A stretch of 64,000 bases of DNA from Chrysemys picta bellii. Lineage: Eukaryota; Chordata; Testudines; Emydidae. The stretch lies in the NCBI RefSeq assembly GCF_011386835.1, contig NC_088805.1, positions 19,526,836-19,590,835 on the forward strand. Direction: 5' to 3'. Below the pieces are notes generated by a model. The model did no database searches and was not told the origin of the DNA. It saw nothing but the letters and a program-made list of their open reading frames with translations. The position numbers and the translations under genes were made by a program. Positions 24,249-36,120 of this stretch are shown one piece after another. Each line of letters opens with the position of its first letter. Position 1 is the first letter of the stretch.

Positions 24249-24552
24249 AGGATAAGAGAACTAGTATCCACATTCATATTTAATTAATTAAAACCTCATA
24301 GTTCTAGTTTATCTGAAGGTACCACAGAATCTCCAGTCATCAGAACGTCGCACAACACAGGGGTCATGGTGCAGAATTTAGCTCTAGTTTGCTATGGAGC
24401 ACATAGGGCTCAGAGGTATCGGTGGAAAGCCGCCTCCTGTTTCTCCCTGAAAATCAAATTGAATATAAAAAAGGCTTGAAGGAAACCCTTTTAATGCCCC
24501 CTCTTTGCATCTTAAACATACGGGATCTTCATTAGTGCCGAGCACTCACAAC

Positions 24553-24725
24553 CAGGACCAGACTTCAAAAACAAAAACACTCAGCAACCATTCAGGCACC
24601 AAATAAAGTTGACAGGTTTTCATGAGCACTCACAACCTAGAAGCTTCCACTGAAAACAACAGGAGCCAGTGGGTGCTGAGCTTTTGAAAATCTGGTCACT
24701 TCTTTAGGTGCCTAAATGGGTGCTG
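24553..24725 (-). repeat. Unnamed interspersed repeat, copy 1 (diverged)
   Basis: Reverse complement carries 'cagattttcaaaagctcagc' followed by acccactgg, related to 'ctgattttcagaaagtgctg' in the copies at 28852, 30215 and 52120. 'gagcactcacaac' occurs twice in it. Confidence 0.5.
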
Positions 24726-25594
24726 GCTCGTTTGAAAAAAAAAAAAAAATCAGCCCCACAAAGACTCAACTACTCAAGTTTACACAACAGCTGAGACCCA
24801 TGTCCCTTTCTCACTTGCCCCAATCAAAGGAAAGCGTTAAGAGCTTCTTGTCTGGTATCAATTCATCTCTGTATCCTTGCCCATCACAGAGAGTGAGAAA
24901 AGCTAAATGTACAGAAGTTAACTGAAAACACACGGGATCAGCTAAGCTCGAACAGTCCTGGTCAATCAGAGAACTAAAGTATGGTTATACTTAGGTTTAA
25001 CTCCAGGGAGCCCCATAGCTTATTTGTACATTTGATATCAAACCCACAGTGTTTTTCAGAATCAAAGAAAGAACAACTTACAGCCTTTGGTCTAATGAAA
25101 GTCAAATACTCAGTGTGTGTAGCTTGGTAAGGGGAAAGAAATGCTCATAGGAAACTCACAAAACTCACTTTATACTTAGCCAAATAGCATACAATTTAGA
25201 CAGTTCTTATGAAGCAAGAATTGCTGCTCCTGTACTTTGGCCACTAGCAGTTTAAATGCTGACTGCCAGAGTTATTCCCTAGGTTTGTTGACACAGCAAA
25301 CGCTATCCAAATCTCATTTACAAACAAAGTTCAGCAAGTTGTGTGATAAAACTATTAGTAATTAAACAAACAACCCAGCAATCTGCATGGGCAACTTAAT
25401 CTTACATTCTAGGAGTAACGGATAAATAAAGGATTTTTCTTCAGATGTACAGCTCCAGAAAGGCTACTTGCTGGCTGCCGTTCAGTTGTATGGGCTGGCA
25501 TGCCAAAAAAAAAATGCACCTGTCATTAATAATATAATAAAATGTGGACTTTATAAGCCATATCTGTACTTTTGGAGCAGCTTCCAGTCATGAG
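24726..25594. other. Unannotated stretch
   Basis: Starts with an A-rich run (24736-24749). A 69-residue frame at 24716-24925 has no domain. Nothing else recognised. Confidence 0.5.
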
Positions 25595-25775
25595 TGTTGA
25601 CTGTAAATCAACATAAATTATGTCGCTCAGGGGTGTGAATTAGCCACACACCCCCCAAGCAACATAACTTATGCTGACTTATATTTAAAGCAGCTACACT
25701 GGAGAGCTTACAGCGGTGCAGTGGCATCAGGGCAGCTACGCCCATGTAAGGTCTCCAGTGTAGCCCTGGTCTAAG
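25595..25775 (+). mobile_element. Miniature DNA transposon, partial
   Basis: Contains 'tatgtcgctcaggggtgtga' (25620-25639) facing 'cacacaccccccaagc' (25645-25660), the same hairpin as in 9869-10150. It ends 'ccagtgtagccctggtctaa', the reverse complement of a 'ttagaccagggctacactgg' terminus. The left end is degraded. Confidence 0.65.
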
Positions 25776-27655
25776 TCTATTAATAGCAACATCAACATGG
25801 TAATAAGCCAAGTTGTTTTAATAGCTAAAATGTTTAAATGCTAAAGTCCGCCAAAATACGTCCCACAGCAACAGCCCCTGGTCAATATAACTTTCTATTA
25901 TCAGATTTATAAAAGTAATCATGCTAATCTTACCAACTTTCACAATTTCCTCATGAGTAATACAATTTCGGTCCATGTAGGGGGCCAATCTTGCCACAAG
26001 GCAATCCTCGTGCAAACTCCAACCCTAACTAGGGACGTATATAATTAATTAAAGGGCTCGGGGGATGAGCAGATGGAGGGGTACAATTAATCTGTTAGAA
26101 TTCAGGGGTTTGGGAGAAGCTAGAAGCTTTGCACCATCAGGCAGCCAATGAGATCTCCCGCAGTGGGGGCCGAAATCACCATATTCAGTAAATTTGTGGA
26201 AGTTGGCAAAGCTGATTATCTATCACGTACAGAAGATAAGCAACAGGGAGTTCAAAAATCAAAAGACCAACCCCCAAATACAATATGCATTTTTCAATAT
26301 GATTTGGGGGCAAATCTCATGTTTTTGGGAGATGCTTTTTACACTTTTGAGATTCCCAATGCTGATACTACCAAATTTGTCACGGTTAGAACTGGGCAAA
26401 TAATTTGAATTTTTTTTGACCAAGTTCATCTTCTCTGTTCATAAATTGCCAAATTCTTTAAATTAATTCAGCATTCAAAACTGTGTGGATTTCAAATCAG
26501 TGGCTAATTCTTGATCTGCAGATTGTTCATGCAAATATTTGAAATTGAGACGCTATTAAGGACCACTACTGCAAAACAGTATGCCTCATCGAAGCCAATG
26601 CAAAATGCAGGCCTTAGTTTCATGAGTCATATGGTGTTGTTTCTCTCATTTCACTGAATGATGTAATTAACACCATTGAAGTTCTATAGAGAACTCTGAA
26701 TTTAGAGTTCAGAATTCACACCTTTGTTGGTTAGTTCTGCAATTTGAAATTTACTGTGGATGAATATTTAACCTTAAAGTTCACTGTTTGTGACTATTTG
26801 CACTAGTGAAACTGCTTTGGGGAAATAAATGCAGAGCAAGTTAGTTTAAAAATTCTGAAATCTGTGATTTTAAGAAACAATCTCTCTGTTTTAGTCCTTT
26901 TATTATAGCAATGAATTTTAATAGGCCACAGTAACTGAAACAAAAGAAACCTTTGCTGTTATAAAGTATATTTAATATAATGCAGCTGGCCATATACTAT
27001 ATATCCCATTGATCCTTCCATTATGATGTGCATCTTCTTACTCAATGCATAAGTGAATACAGTAAAGGGTTGGTTAAATATCAGCAATCAAGCTACCACT
27101 TTGCAATGTTTCTAGGACTCCAATTTCGCCCAGTCAGGCTGAAGAGTCCATAACCCCATCAGTATGATTTACAGAAAGTAATGTCTACCTCTCCTCTGAG
27201 AATCAAAAGACATGACCAATGTCACTCACAGCATGAAGAGAAGAGTCTGAGGCATTTCTGACCTCCATTTCTTCATTTCTTTTAAGAAGTTCCGTGGAGT
27301 ATTTTAAAGATCCTGTGCTTCTAGTAAGCGTAATTCCGTGGCTACCTATTTAGCTTCCCCTCCGTAAGTCCAAGTCAGCGGAGTATACTTATTTCTGGCA
27401 TAAAGGAAGGAGACTACTCCTCAGCAAAAATACAAAAGAACACATGAATTGGGGGGAGGGGAGGAGAGGAAAAGTGATGGTTTTAATGATCCTGAGAATA
27501 AATATAGGACCAAGTTTTAATGAAGCCTCCTATGCTTGCAAGATCTGTGCCTGCACCAAACTATCTTATATACTAGTTCTTACGCAATTCTCTTGAAGTG
27601 TGTGTAGGACAGCTCCCAGTCTGTAAAACGGAATTACAATTTCCTTTCTTCCACC
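25776..27655. other. Unannotated AT-rich stretch
   Basis: 26390-26830 is very AT-rich and contains 'ttagaactgggcaaataatt', possibly the edge of an old DNA transposon, but no second end was found. Frames of 86 residues or fewer are not convincing. Confidence 0.45.
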
Positions 27656-27659
27656 CTTT

Positions 27660-27785
27660 GTGTCTTGACTGTAAGCCCTTTGGGACATGGATTCGCTTTT
27701 GCTAATCTATGTAACACAGCCCCCATCTCAGCTGGGATCTCTAGAAATTACTGTAGTACCAAAATATAATAGTTATGGACCCAGT
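27660..27785 (+). repeat. MIR/L2-type tail fragment
   Basis: 'gactgtaagccctttgggac' and 'attactgtagtaccaaaata' match the beginning and end of the sauropsid tail. The centre is diverged. Confidence 0.55.
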
Positions 27786-28851
27786 GTTTAGAAGTTCACA
27801 TTTAGGGTCTACTTCTACTCATATTTACATATTTAACTCAGAAAATCAAAATAAATTAGGAGATTTCAGGAGCTGCACAAGGTAAACATTAGCTCCCAGT
27901 GTTCTCACATCTGCAAAATTTACAGTTCATCAGACCTGCACTACCTCTGCATGGACCATGGTCTGTCTTAAAACGGAACCAAGTGCTGGAATATAATGGT
28001 GAACACTGAAAGTCTTCATGTGCTACCACTGGACAATTCTGCCAGCATTGAACTCTCATGTGGAATAACAGCTGCTTTGTGGGCAAGTCAAAAGGAATCT
28101 CTCTCTTCTCCCTTCACCACCACCACAATAAACATCTCATCTACAGCATATACTCCAAATCTAGTACTCGGGGACACTGGATGTATTGGTTGACACTGCC
28201 TGGGTTGTTTTGGATCCAGAAACTGAACTCATCCATATTACGGATTTTTTTCCTCTTCTCCAAGACGGATATAATTGACAATATTCATCTCAATATTTAA
28301 TCATAAGTTCATTTAATAATGAATTCAAGAATGATTTAATTCTGGTTATTAATCCAAATTAAAAAATACTGTTCATTTTACTTTCTCTTTGAGATGTTTG
28401 TGTGAGTCACTGAGAGAGTACCCAGAGGAAGTGGAGTCTGAGGGTAGATATGACACCCTGTCTTATTAGTAAATAATAATGAATACATGGCATTTGAATC
28501 AGATACGAATGATTGTTACCTGCTGTTGAATGCACTGTACGTAAATTTGGCCTGCTCACTTTCAGATGTCATTGGCTCTCCTGAATGGAGTGGAAAATGC
28601 TTATGGAAAGGAAGGTTGCCACACTTCACAACATGTTGTCTTGCCTCTCAGTGAAGTAAAACACACGTCACGTGCTACCAAGTTCTACAACCACCACCAC
28701 TTGGGTACATAATCTCTTGCAAGGAGTAAACATGACTTGACAGAGTCCAGCACTGGAATCGCACAATATCTGGCTTATGTGTGGGTTCTCTGTTATTGGA
28801 TGTGCATTCTAGTATTATCCATGGTGGAGAACTCTCATTATGCATTAGAAA
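27786..28851. other. Unannotated stretch
   Basis: No repeat or exon recognised. Frames of up to 80 residues at 27889-28300 lack domains. Confidence 0.5.
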
Positions 28852-28985
28852 CTTGGGCCCAAATATTCAAAAGTGACTAATTATTTTGGGTATCCCAAGG
28901 GGAGACACCTTAAAGGGGCCTGATTTTCAGGAAACACTCACACCCGCTCGCTGGAAATTATGAGAGGTCTAAAGCTGGCCATGCA
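28852..28985. repeat. Unnamed interspersed repeat, copy 2
   Basis: Contains 'ttcaaaagtgactaatta', 'aaaggggcctgattttcagg' and 'aaacactcacacccgctcgc'. The 'gcctgattttcag' core is shared with copies at 30215 and 52120. Confidence 0.55.
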
Positions 28986-30214
28986 ACAATCAAAGCAGCC
29001 AAAATCAAAAGCTGCTTTTGAAACTTAGCTCTTGGTCTTATACAGAGACTTAACTGACCTTCAAGTAACTTCACTCTTTGGGGAGCAGACTATTGTTTCC
29101 AATGGGTTGTGTTTGGAGACCAGCCCCAGGGTCATTATAAAAAACTGCCTGGATCCAGATACGGGCGTGGGGTAACGGCTAGAGAATACCAAAATATTTT
29201 GGTACAAGTTCTTTTAACCTGGACACACTTTAGATTCTCCACTTTTCCTATCCCCAACCTCCTTCAAATGGGCAGAATTTAGCCCATGGTAACTATTCTT
29301 GTAATTTAAAAACCTCTTTGGAAAACTACCCGTTTTCACTGAATTCTTAACACACGACCTTTCTCCTCCCCCATTTCCAGTTGCGTCCCCTCCACTTTGA
29401 AACCAGTAGAAGAGTTTGCTATTTGTTTCTGGGAAAAGAAGCCTTTTTAATTTGAATAGAAGAACTTCAGAGCTGAAGTGTCCCAGGTTAAATTAAAGTA
29501 TTTCCAGGGGAATTCTATGTAAGTGATAAGTTGCCTGTTAATAAATTGGTGCTTTAGGGAAGAAAATATCAATTAAGTTTCATAGCATGCACCCAGAAAT
29601 TGACCTTGAAAGCTATTTGTAACTTAGATAATTTAAACTTGAAAATGTAGAGTCAAAACTTCTACTCTAATTGGTTTTTACTTTGCTGAAGAATGGCACA
29701 ACTCTGCAAAGACCCTAGTACAAGTAAGAGAATCAGTCTGAAAAAGAAATGCCCCCAAATCCTGTTAAGAATTTAACTATGAGATTTGCGTGTGTATCCG
29801 TGGTTGCGCTCCCTTTGGTTTTGGCCATTGCCTTTAGAGATATTAGTGGTTCTTTTCTCTTTCAGCCGTTTAATAAGGCTGAAACCATTAACCGTCACGA
29901 GAGACTTGCGCTATCATTTCCATAAGCATGCATTAGAATGTAAGAGTTCTAAGAGATGTAATCACTGCATTTCATTCCATTAGGCTTTGTGGAGTCCGTA
30001 TTGGACTACTGGATCCTCCACAGTTAACAAGACAACCCCATGAGCCGTGGGGAGCTCAACAAACAGAGGCACTTCCTGGTGACTGCATTCTCTAGATGCT
30101 GCTTAAAGCATGGCTTTTTTTGTTTATGGCCTTACAAGACAGGCTTTAGGTCCAGTTCACTTAATATCCCCATTACATATCATTTGTACTACTTCCCCTT
30201 CTCAAGGCACACTG
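28986..30214. other. Unannotated stretch
   Basis: The AT-rich segment 29500-29700 is non-repetitive. No feature could be supported. Confidence 0.45.
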
Positions 30215-30415
30215 GCCTGCATTTTCAGAAGAGCCCAGTGATTGAAGTTCCCAACCTGACACACCTCAAAAGGACCTGATTTTCAGAAAGTGCTGAGCAC
30301 CTCCCCTCTGAAAATCAGGCTTCTTTCCACTGTTTCGAGTTGAATCTTCAACAACTGAGGCACCCAAAAAATTACTAGTCACTTGTAAAAACATTAGGCC
30401 ATTGTCTACACCACA
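30215..30415. repeat. Unnamed interspersed repeat, copy 3 (best preserved)
   Basis: Contains 'aaggacctgattttcagaaa', 'gtgctgagcacctcccctct' and 'gaaaatcaggc', so 'ctgattttcag' and 'ctgaaaatcag' form an internal inverted repeat. It ends with 'actagtcacttgtaaaaaca', reminiscent of the start of copy 2 in reverse. Confidence 0.6.
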
Positions 30416-30965
30416 GTATTTCAATACCAAAGAAAATAGAATAATCATGGAACATAATATACTAGAACACAGACTGGAAAGACAAGATGGGTGGAGGGAA
30501 AGCAACCATCGTAAATTTGTTGTGTAGAACAGAATGAGGAAAATTATAAAGCACTTTACACCTGGAATTTGTGTTGCTCTTTAATTTAATGCATCTCCCA
30601 TTGCAGTAGCAATTACAAGTGTTGCTGTAATTCAGGTTTTGTCAGCAACACGTCTGTTGAAATTATAAGGGTAATTTCTTATCTGCGGTAGTGTAGTTAT
30701 CAAAGGCCTCCTATCTTGGCTCAGATTAGTGAGTTATCTGCTCCCCAATCAATGTGAGACAGGAACATAAATGTTTAATGGTACCCACTTTATCCAGGAA
30801 AATTAATAGTTTACAATCACCCAAAAGATAATCCTCCAAATCTTTTGGGGTGCACGGGTGGGGTTTTTTGTTGTTGTTTTTTTGCCTGAATGAGGACTAT
30901 ACATGCCCTTAGTAAACACCTGAAGCAATACATGAGAATACTCACTATCCTCCCCACCACAAAAG
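30416..30965. other. Unannotated stretch
   Basis: No repeat or exon recognised. A T/G-rich tract lies at 30857-30882. Confidence 0.5.
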
Positions 30966-31141
30966 CCTGGGTTGGATGTCTCAGTGGTTTGAGCACTGGC
31001 CTGCTAAACCCAGGGTTGTAAATTCAAGGGGCCTTTTAGGGAACTGGGGTAAAAAAACCTGTCTGGGGATTTGTCCTGCTTTGAGCAGAGGTTAGACTAG
31101 ATGATCTCCTGAGGTCCCTTCCAACCCTGATATTCTATGAT
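30966..31141 (+). mobile_element. tRNA-derived SINE (turtle PolIII/SINE type)
   Basis: A-box region 'tctcagtggtttgagcactg', B-box region 'gggttgtaaattcaa', body 'ctggggatttgtcctgcttt' and CR1-like tail 'ccctgatattctatga'. Two bases of the B-box differ from the better copy at 45751, so it is an older copy. Confidence 0.93.
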
Positions 31142-31824
31142 GTCCAAGCCACCAGATCAAGAAGGGGGCAGGAAGGAAAATGTGCTAGATTTCCTGAGCA
31201 GAGCTAAAAGAATCCAGCTTCTCTGGATGCTTTGCTAAAGCTTCGCTTGTGTTCCCTCAAGGATTCAGGGAGCGTAAATAGTCACAGCAGGAATTAATGC
31301 CTGTCTATCTGCTGAAAGGTAGCCAAGCATGTTTTCCTCCTGAAATCTTTTCTGGGCTGTTGAGTCAGTAACACAGGTTTGAAATCCCTCCGGTGTTCCA
31401 TGGGAGCTGAATTCAAACTCTTCTGTGCTGGGTGGTTGGAAGCAGGTGGAAGCAGCAATGTGAGTTTGCGAATACCTCGAATTCAAAGCGGGGAGGGGAG
31501 GAGAATCTTTACAGGTCAGTTTCTTTTCTCTTAGAATTGATATCGGATGGTCCTACACAGGTGAGTTAGGTCCCCTTTGTCAGTGACTAGGACATGGACG
31601 GTCAGGCCCAGTGCTTGGAGTCAGGAATCAGAGTCAAGGGCCAGAGGTCAAAGCCAAAGAAAGAAATTGGAGCAGACGGTCAGGACTGGGTACCTAGAGA
31701 GAGGCACGGCAGGGGCAAAGCTGGAGCCAAGGCAGGGGCTATCACAGCCATAGGTGAATGCTCTGACACCTTTTATAACAATGACTGGAAGCTGGTAGAG
31801 TTCCCAAACCGGTGGGATGATAAC
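31142..31824. other. Unannotated stretch, partly GTCAGG-rich
   Basis: 31590-31750 is rich in 'gtcagg' and 'gagtca' words and gives an 85-residue frame (31594-31851) that runs into the Penelope fragment. It looks like a degenerate repeat and not an exon. Family unknown. Confidence 0.4.
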
Positions 31825-31836
31825 CGTATCTATCAA

Positions 31837-31956
31837 AGAAGTGGGCTGTAGTCCACGAAAGCTTATGCTCTAATAAATTTGTTAGTCTCTAAGGTGCCAC
31901 AAGTACCCCTGTTCTTCTTTTTGCGGATACAGACTAACACGGCTGCTACTCTGAAA
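31837..31956 (+). mobile_element. Solo terminal segment of a Penelope-like element
   Basis: 120 bp reading 'agaagtgggctgtagtccac', 'gaaagcttatgctctaataa', 'gtctctaaggtgccacaagt' and 'cagactaacacggctgctac'. It matches the terminal arms of the larger Penelope-like element at 50515-51232. Both sides carry the exact 12-mer CGTATCTATCAA (31825-31836 and 31957-31968), a clear target duplication. Only the terminal repeat was inserted, with no coding part. Confidence 0.88.
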
Positions 31957-31968
31957 CGTATCTATCAA

Positions 31969-33540
31969 GCAATTAACCCTTGTACATGGAGTAATAATTT
32001 CCCTCCTCCTGCAGGCAAAGAAACAAAAAAGCGTATTAAATTTCACACGTAAGCTGATCTAAACCAGCTACAATATATACAGGAAGATACTATGGGGAAG
32101 GTTAGATCACGACACACTAACCCTCAGATTAAAAATTAATAGGACTGAAAAATCTCTCTCATTTGATATTGCCCACTGACCCCACTTGTGAACATACGGA
32201 TGTTGAGCTAGGTATCAGCTTTACAAACCCCTTCTGAGGAGCCCACGCTCTTCTAACCCTATGATATTGTTTGGGAGGAGTCTTTCTTGAAAGCCCTCAG
32301 ACGTTCGGGAAGAGTTCAACTATTTGGTTCCTTTTATCAGCTTTGGAATGGTACTTTTATGTGCCCTCTTTCCTCTGCATTGCGAGAGGTTATGAACCGG
32401 AGGGCGAATCATTCTTGCAAATTCCCCAGGCCCTTTAAGAATTTGTGAAAGGTCCTTTTGTCCCCAAATTTGGGCTAGGATTTCTCTTTAACAGTGGAGG
32501 ATTAGGACATAAGGAGAGGAGGCTCTTTGCTTTATGCTATGTATCCTACCAATACCTGCGCTACCTTTTCATTTCACCTGACAGTCATTTCACTGCACTA
32601 CTAATGGCTACTACTGAACCTGCTCAAATTGTCAGGAAATGCCAGACCAGGCCACTCAGGAGCCTTTGCAAGAAGCACCAAATTGTTCCACTTCATCCTA
32701 CAGCCTCAGGGTGGCTGTATCTTTCTTAAGGCTCCATATGACGGGCTGAGATGAGTTGCTGTGGTTCAGTGATACGGACAGAATGGAATTAAGGGCTGAT
32801 ACCTGCCTGCTTATAGGGGATATAGCCAAGCCAGGAGAGGTGCTCCCAGGAGCAATTACAATATGTAAAAGCCTGATCGGCACACAGTTTGTGTGTTGTT
32901 TTAAATAGATCAGTTTAGGAACAGATATAGTTAAAGTGGTACAATCCCTTAGTATGGACACACAACCAAGATTCAGCAAGTATTTTCCCAGCCTGATGGA
33001 CCCTCCGGTCTTTGTATTTGATGTGCTTTGCCCTTGGGGATGATATCAATCTTTCTACCAGCCCCCCAGACAGTTTGACACTCTCCTGGCGGGGTGAGGT
33101 TCCTTTAGGCCCTCCTTGCCTCTGCAACAGCGACCATGCAGAGAGATGCAGTCCTATTTTGCTGACTCACCCTGGCCGCCAGATCCAGTGGCTCCCATCA
33201 GCTCCAATGCAGGAATGTAAAAGGTTGAAAGGCAAGAGGGACTCTAGTAGGGACAAATGATTCTCCTGCAGGGGAAAATGTTAGGAACAGCCAAGATCAA
33301 GCTAAGGTTTGTGTTTGCTGTTTTAACTTAGTTAGCAATAAAATAAATATCCTTTGAAGGTGTAACTTTGGAGACACCCTAATGTGTGTAATGTGTGGTA
33401 GAGCAGAAGGTATCATTCATCACCTCAGGCTAGAGTCCCAGGAGCATTTCCATCACACAGCTCCAGAAAAACTGATGCTGTTTTTGCTTCATTCCCTGGA
33501 CCACAGACACTGAACAGAGTTCATTCTCCAAGTGTACTTC
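31969..33540. other. Unannotated stretch
   Basis: Frames of 94 and 93 residues (32445-32729 plus, 32698-32979 minus) and 82 residues (33012-33260) have no recognised domain. Confidence 0.45.
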
Positions 33541-33544
33541 TCTT

Positions 33545-33655
33545 TCCTTGAGGTATTGGGGGTGACTGCTAAGTATTGGCCATGTCTATTCTGTATTTGT
33601 ACAGCAACTAGCACAATGGGGTCTTGGGCCATGACTACCGCAAGAGAAACAACAA
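33545..33655 (+). repeat. MIR/L2-type tail fragment
   Basis: 'tgtatttgtacagcaactag' followed by cacaatggggtc (33593-33624) is close to the tail consensus shared with 14236 and 37722. Confidence 0.65.
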
Positions 33656-34624
33656 TCCCCAAGTGATGCATTGTGAAGGGTTCAGGGTTTTTTGTTTTTT
33701 GTTTTTTAAACAAATCAGCTTATAGCTTCCCCATACCAAAATAGCCACCTTTGATCTATACTATCATCCCTTTTATTCTCAGCTTTCTACCTCCTCTCTC
33801 ACTGGTTTTGCACATGGCTATATTTTAAGAAGCTGTCTACTACTATATTCTTCTTCAGCTTTCGCAGGCATGGCGGTAAGGCTGGCTGGGTGTGGGGTGA
33901 AGGCCAATACCTTAAAATATATTAACAGTTCATCATTGTTTCTATGTATATATTTCATTTGAATGTGGACCTGGAGAAAGTTTATTAGCTTACTGGAAAT
34001 TACTTGTTATAATTTTTGTATTATTCTACCGCCAGGATAACACCTCTCCCTCTCAACCCTCCTATGCAAGTCATTAACTGGAGTCAGCCATTTAGCTCTG
34101 GCTTAGCAAACTTTTCCACTAGAAGCATGTCCAAGCTCCAGGAAAACATGCTACACATTAACAGTGTGATACTACTGCAGAGGAGACAGAAACAAAGAGA
34201 TACGGTTTCCAAAATTAACTAAAGATCCCCCCCACCTTCCTTCTCTAAATTGGCAATATTTAATCTCATGTACCTACTGGTGTAAATCCATTGAACCACT
34301 GGACTGTAAATCTGACTTCACAGTTTGACTCTACGCTTCTATCTACCAGTTTTCTGCAACGGAATTAAGATGAGACTTATATGACTAAAAAGTGGAGAGA
34401 AAGAAGGTGTGCTCCAGAAAGCCAAGCATTATAAACCACTACTAGCCTTAATCTTACATCCAAATAATTATGCATGGGTATCAGAACAGAGATCAGATTA
34501 GGCATGCTACTACATGAGGAGAGAGAAACCTTCAGTAGTTTCACCTTCAGTGTAATCCAACAGTCTCATTTAGCAAACTGAGTCTTACTAGTAACGATGT
34601 GGGAGGTGTGATTAGCTTCAATTT
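33656..34624. other. Unannotated stretch
   Basis: No feature recognised. Ends at the fold-back hAT. Confidence 0.5.
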
Positions 34625-35074
34625 TGCATTTTCCATTAATTATAGTTAACTCATGCGATTAACTCAAACAAATTAACCGTGATTTAAAAAATTCATCGCG
34701 ATTAATCACAGATTTAATCGCACTGTTAAACAATAGACTACCGATTGAAATTTATTAAATATTGTGGATGTTTTTCTACATTTTCATATATAATGTATTA
34801 TGTGTTGTAATTGAAATCGAAGTGTATATTATTTTTATTACAAATATGTGCTCTGTAAAAATGACAAACAAAAGAAATAGTATTTTTCAGTTCACCTCAT
34901 ACAAGTACTGTAGTGCAATCTCTTTGTCGTCAAAGTGCAATTTACAAATATAGATTTTTTTTTGTTACATAACTGCACTCAAAAACAAAACAATGTAAAA
35001 CGTCAGAGCCTACGAGTCCACTTAGTCCTACTTCTTGTTCAGCCAATTGCTAAGAGAAACAAGTTTGTTTACAT

Positions 35075-35269
35075 TTACAGAAGATAAAGTGAAAACAGGC
35101 ATTTGCATGGCACTTTTGTAACTGCCACTGCAAGGTATTTACGTGCCAGATATGTTAAACATTCGTATGTCCCTTCATGCTTCGGCCACCATTCCAGAGG
35201 ACATGCTTTGATGCTGATGGCGCTCATTAAAAAAATAATGTGTGAATTAAATTTGTAACTGAACTCCAT
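35075..35269 (-). pseudogene. Inverted second copy of the hAT dimerisation region
   Basis: A 64-residue minus-strand frame reads 'CPLEWWPKHEGTYECLTYLA' at about residues 23-42 and then 'RKYLAVAVTKVPCKCLFSL'. This is the conserved hAT C-terminal dimerisation block. It is a second, oppositely oriented copy of the segment at about 35690-35790 on the plus strand, carried in the left arm of the fold-back element. It keeps the 'PLEWW' start and a 'VPCKCLFS' end (hAT families usually have 'VPCERLFS'). It is cut off where the left arm continues as non-coding terminal sequence. Not an independent gene. Confidence 0.85.
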
Positions 35270-35365
35270 GGGGGAGAATTGTATGTCCCCTGCTCTGTTT
35301 TACCCACATTCTGCCATATATTTCATGTTATAGCTGTCTCGGATGATGACCCAGCACATGTTGTT

Positions 35366-35800
35366 CATTTTAAGAACACTTTCGCTGCAGATTTGACAAA
35401 CCACAAAGAAGGTACCAATGTGAGATTTCTAAAGATAGCTACAGCACTCGACCCAAAGTTTAAGAATCTGAAGTGCCTTCCAAAATCTGAGAGGGACGAG
35501 ATGTGGAGTATGCTTTCAGAAGTCTTAAAAGAGCAACACTCGGATGCGGAAACTACAGAATTCGAACCACCCAAAAAGAAAATCAACCGTCTGCTGGTGG
35601 CATCTGATTCAGATAATGAAATAAACATGCATCGGTCCACACTGCTTTGGATTGTTATCGAGCAGAAACCGTCATCAGCATGGACACATCTCCCCTGGAA
35701 GGTGGTTGAAGCATGAAGGGACATATGAATCTTTAGTGCATCTGGCACATAAATATCTTGTGACACCAGCTACAACAGTGCCATGAGAATACCTGTTCTC
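35366..35800 (+). pseudogene. hAT transposase C-terminal fragment, broken
   Basis: The plus-strand frame (open from 35279 to 35716) carries 'FLKIATALDPKFKNLK' at about residues 49-64 and 'LPKSERDEMW' at about 67-76, the hAT block ahead of the dimerisation region. An acidic linker with 'VASDSDNE' follows. After that, codons near 35700-35790 in a shifted frame read KHEGTYESLVHLAHKYL and then a stop where the conserved dimerisation domain would continue. The DDE catalytic core and the zinc-finger N-terminus are absent, so the product could not transpose. The start Met at 35279 is not meaningful, because the first residues come from non-coding sequence. Confidence 0.85.
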
Positions 35801-36120
35801 ACTTTTTTTTTTTTTTTTACATAATTCTACATTTGTAAGTTCAACTTTCATGATAAAGAGATTGCATTACAGTACTTCGTTTAGGTGAATTGAAAAATAC
35901 TATTTCTTTTGGGGTTTTTTTATGGTGCAAATACTTGTAATCAAAAATAAATATAAAGTGAGCACTGTACCCTTTGTATTCTGTGTGATAAGTGAAATCA
36001 ATATATTTGAAACTGTAGAAAACATCCAAAAATATTTATAATAAATGGTATTCTATGATTAACAGTGCGATTAATCGTATGATTAATTGCGATTAATTTT
36101 TTTAATTGCTTGACAGCCCT

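Larger units (their letters stand above)
34625..36120. mobile_element. Fold-back hAT transposon with transposase remnants
   Basis: The right end is 'gcgattaatttttttaattg' followed by cttgacagccct, a hAT terminus I recognise from sauropsid genomes. The left end carries the same 'gcgattaatcacagattt' type sequence but its outermost bases are eroded. Two long inverted arms are visible: about 34725-35240 on the left against about 35650-36075 on the right (for example 'taatcgcactgttaa' at 34726-34740 and its complement near 36058-36072). Part of the right arm was lost at a T16 run (35803-35818). Between the arms lies a transposase fragment. No convincing target duplication was found. Confidence 0.85.

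Noticed and set aside
35279..35716. Domesticated hAT (ZBED-like) host gene
   Set aside because: Only a C-terminal fragment is present, it is frameshifted and lies within intact terminal arms of a decayed transposon.
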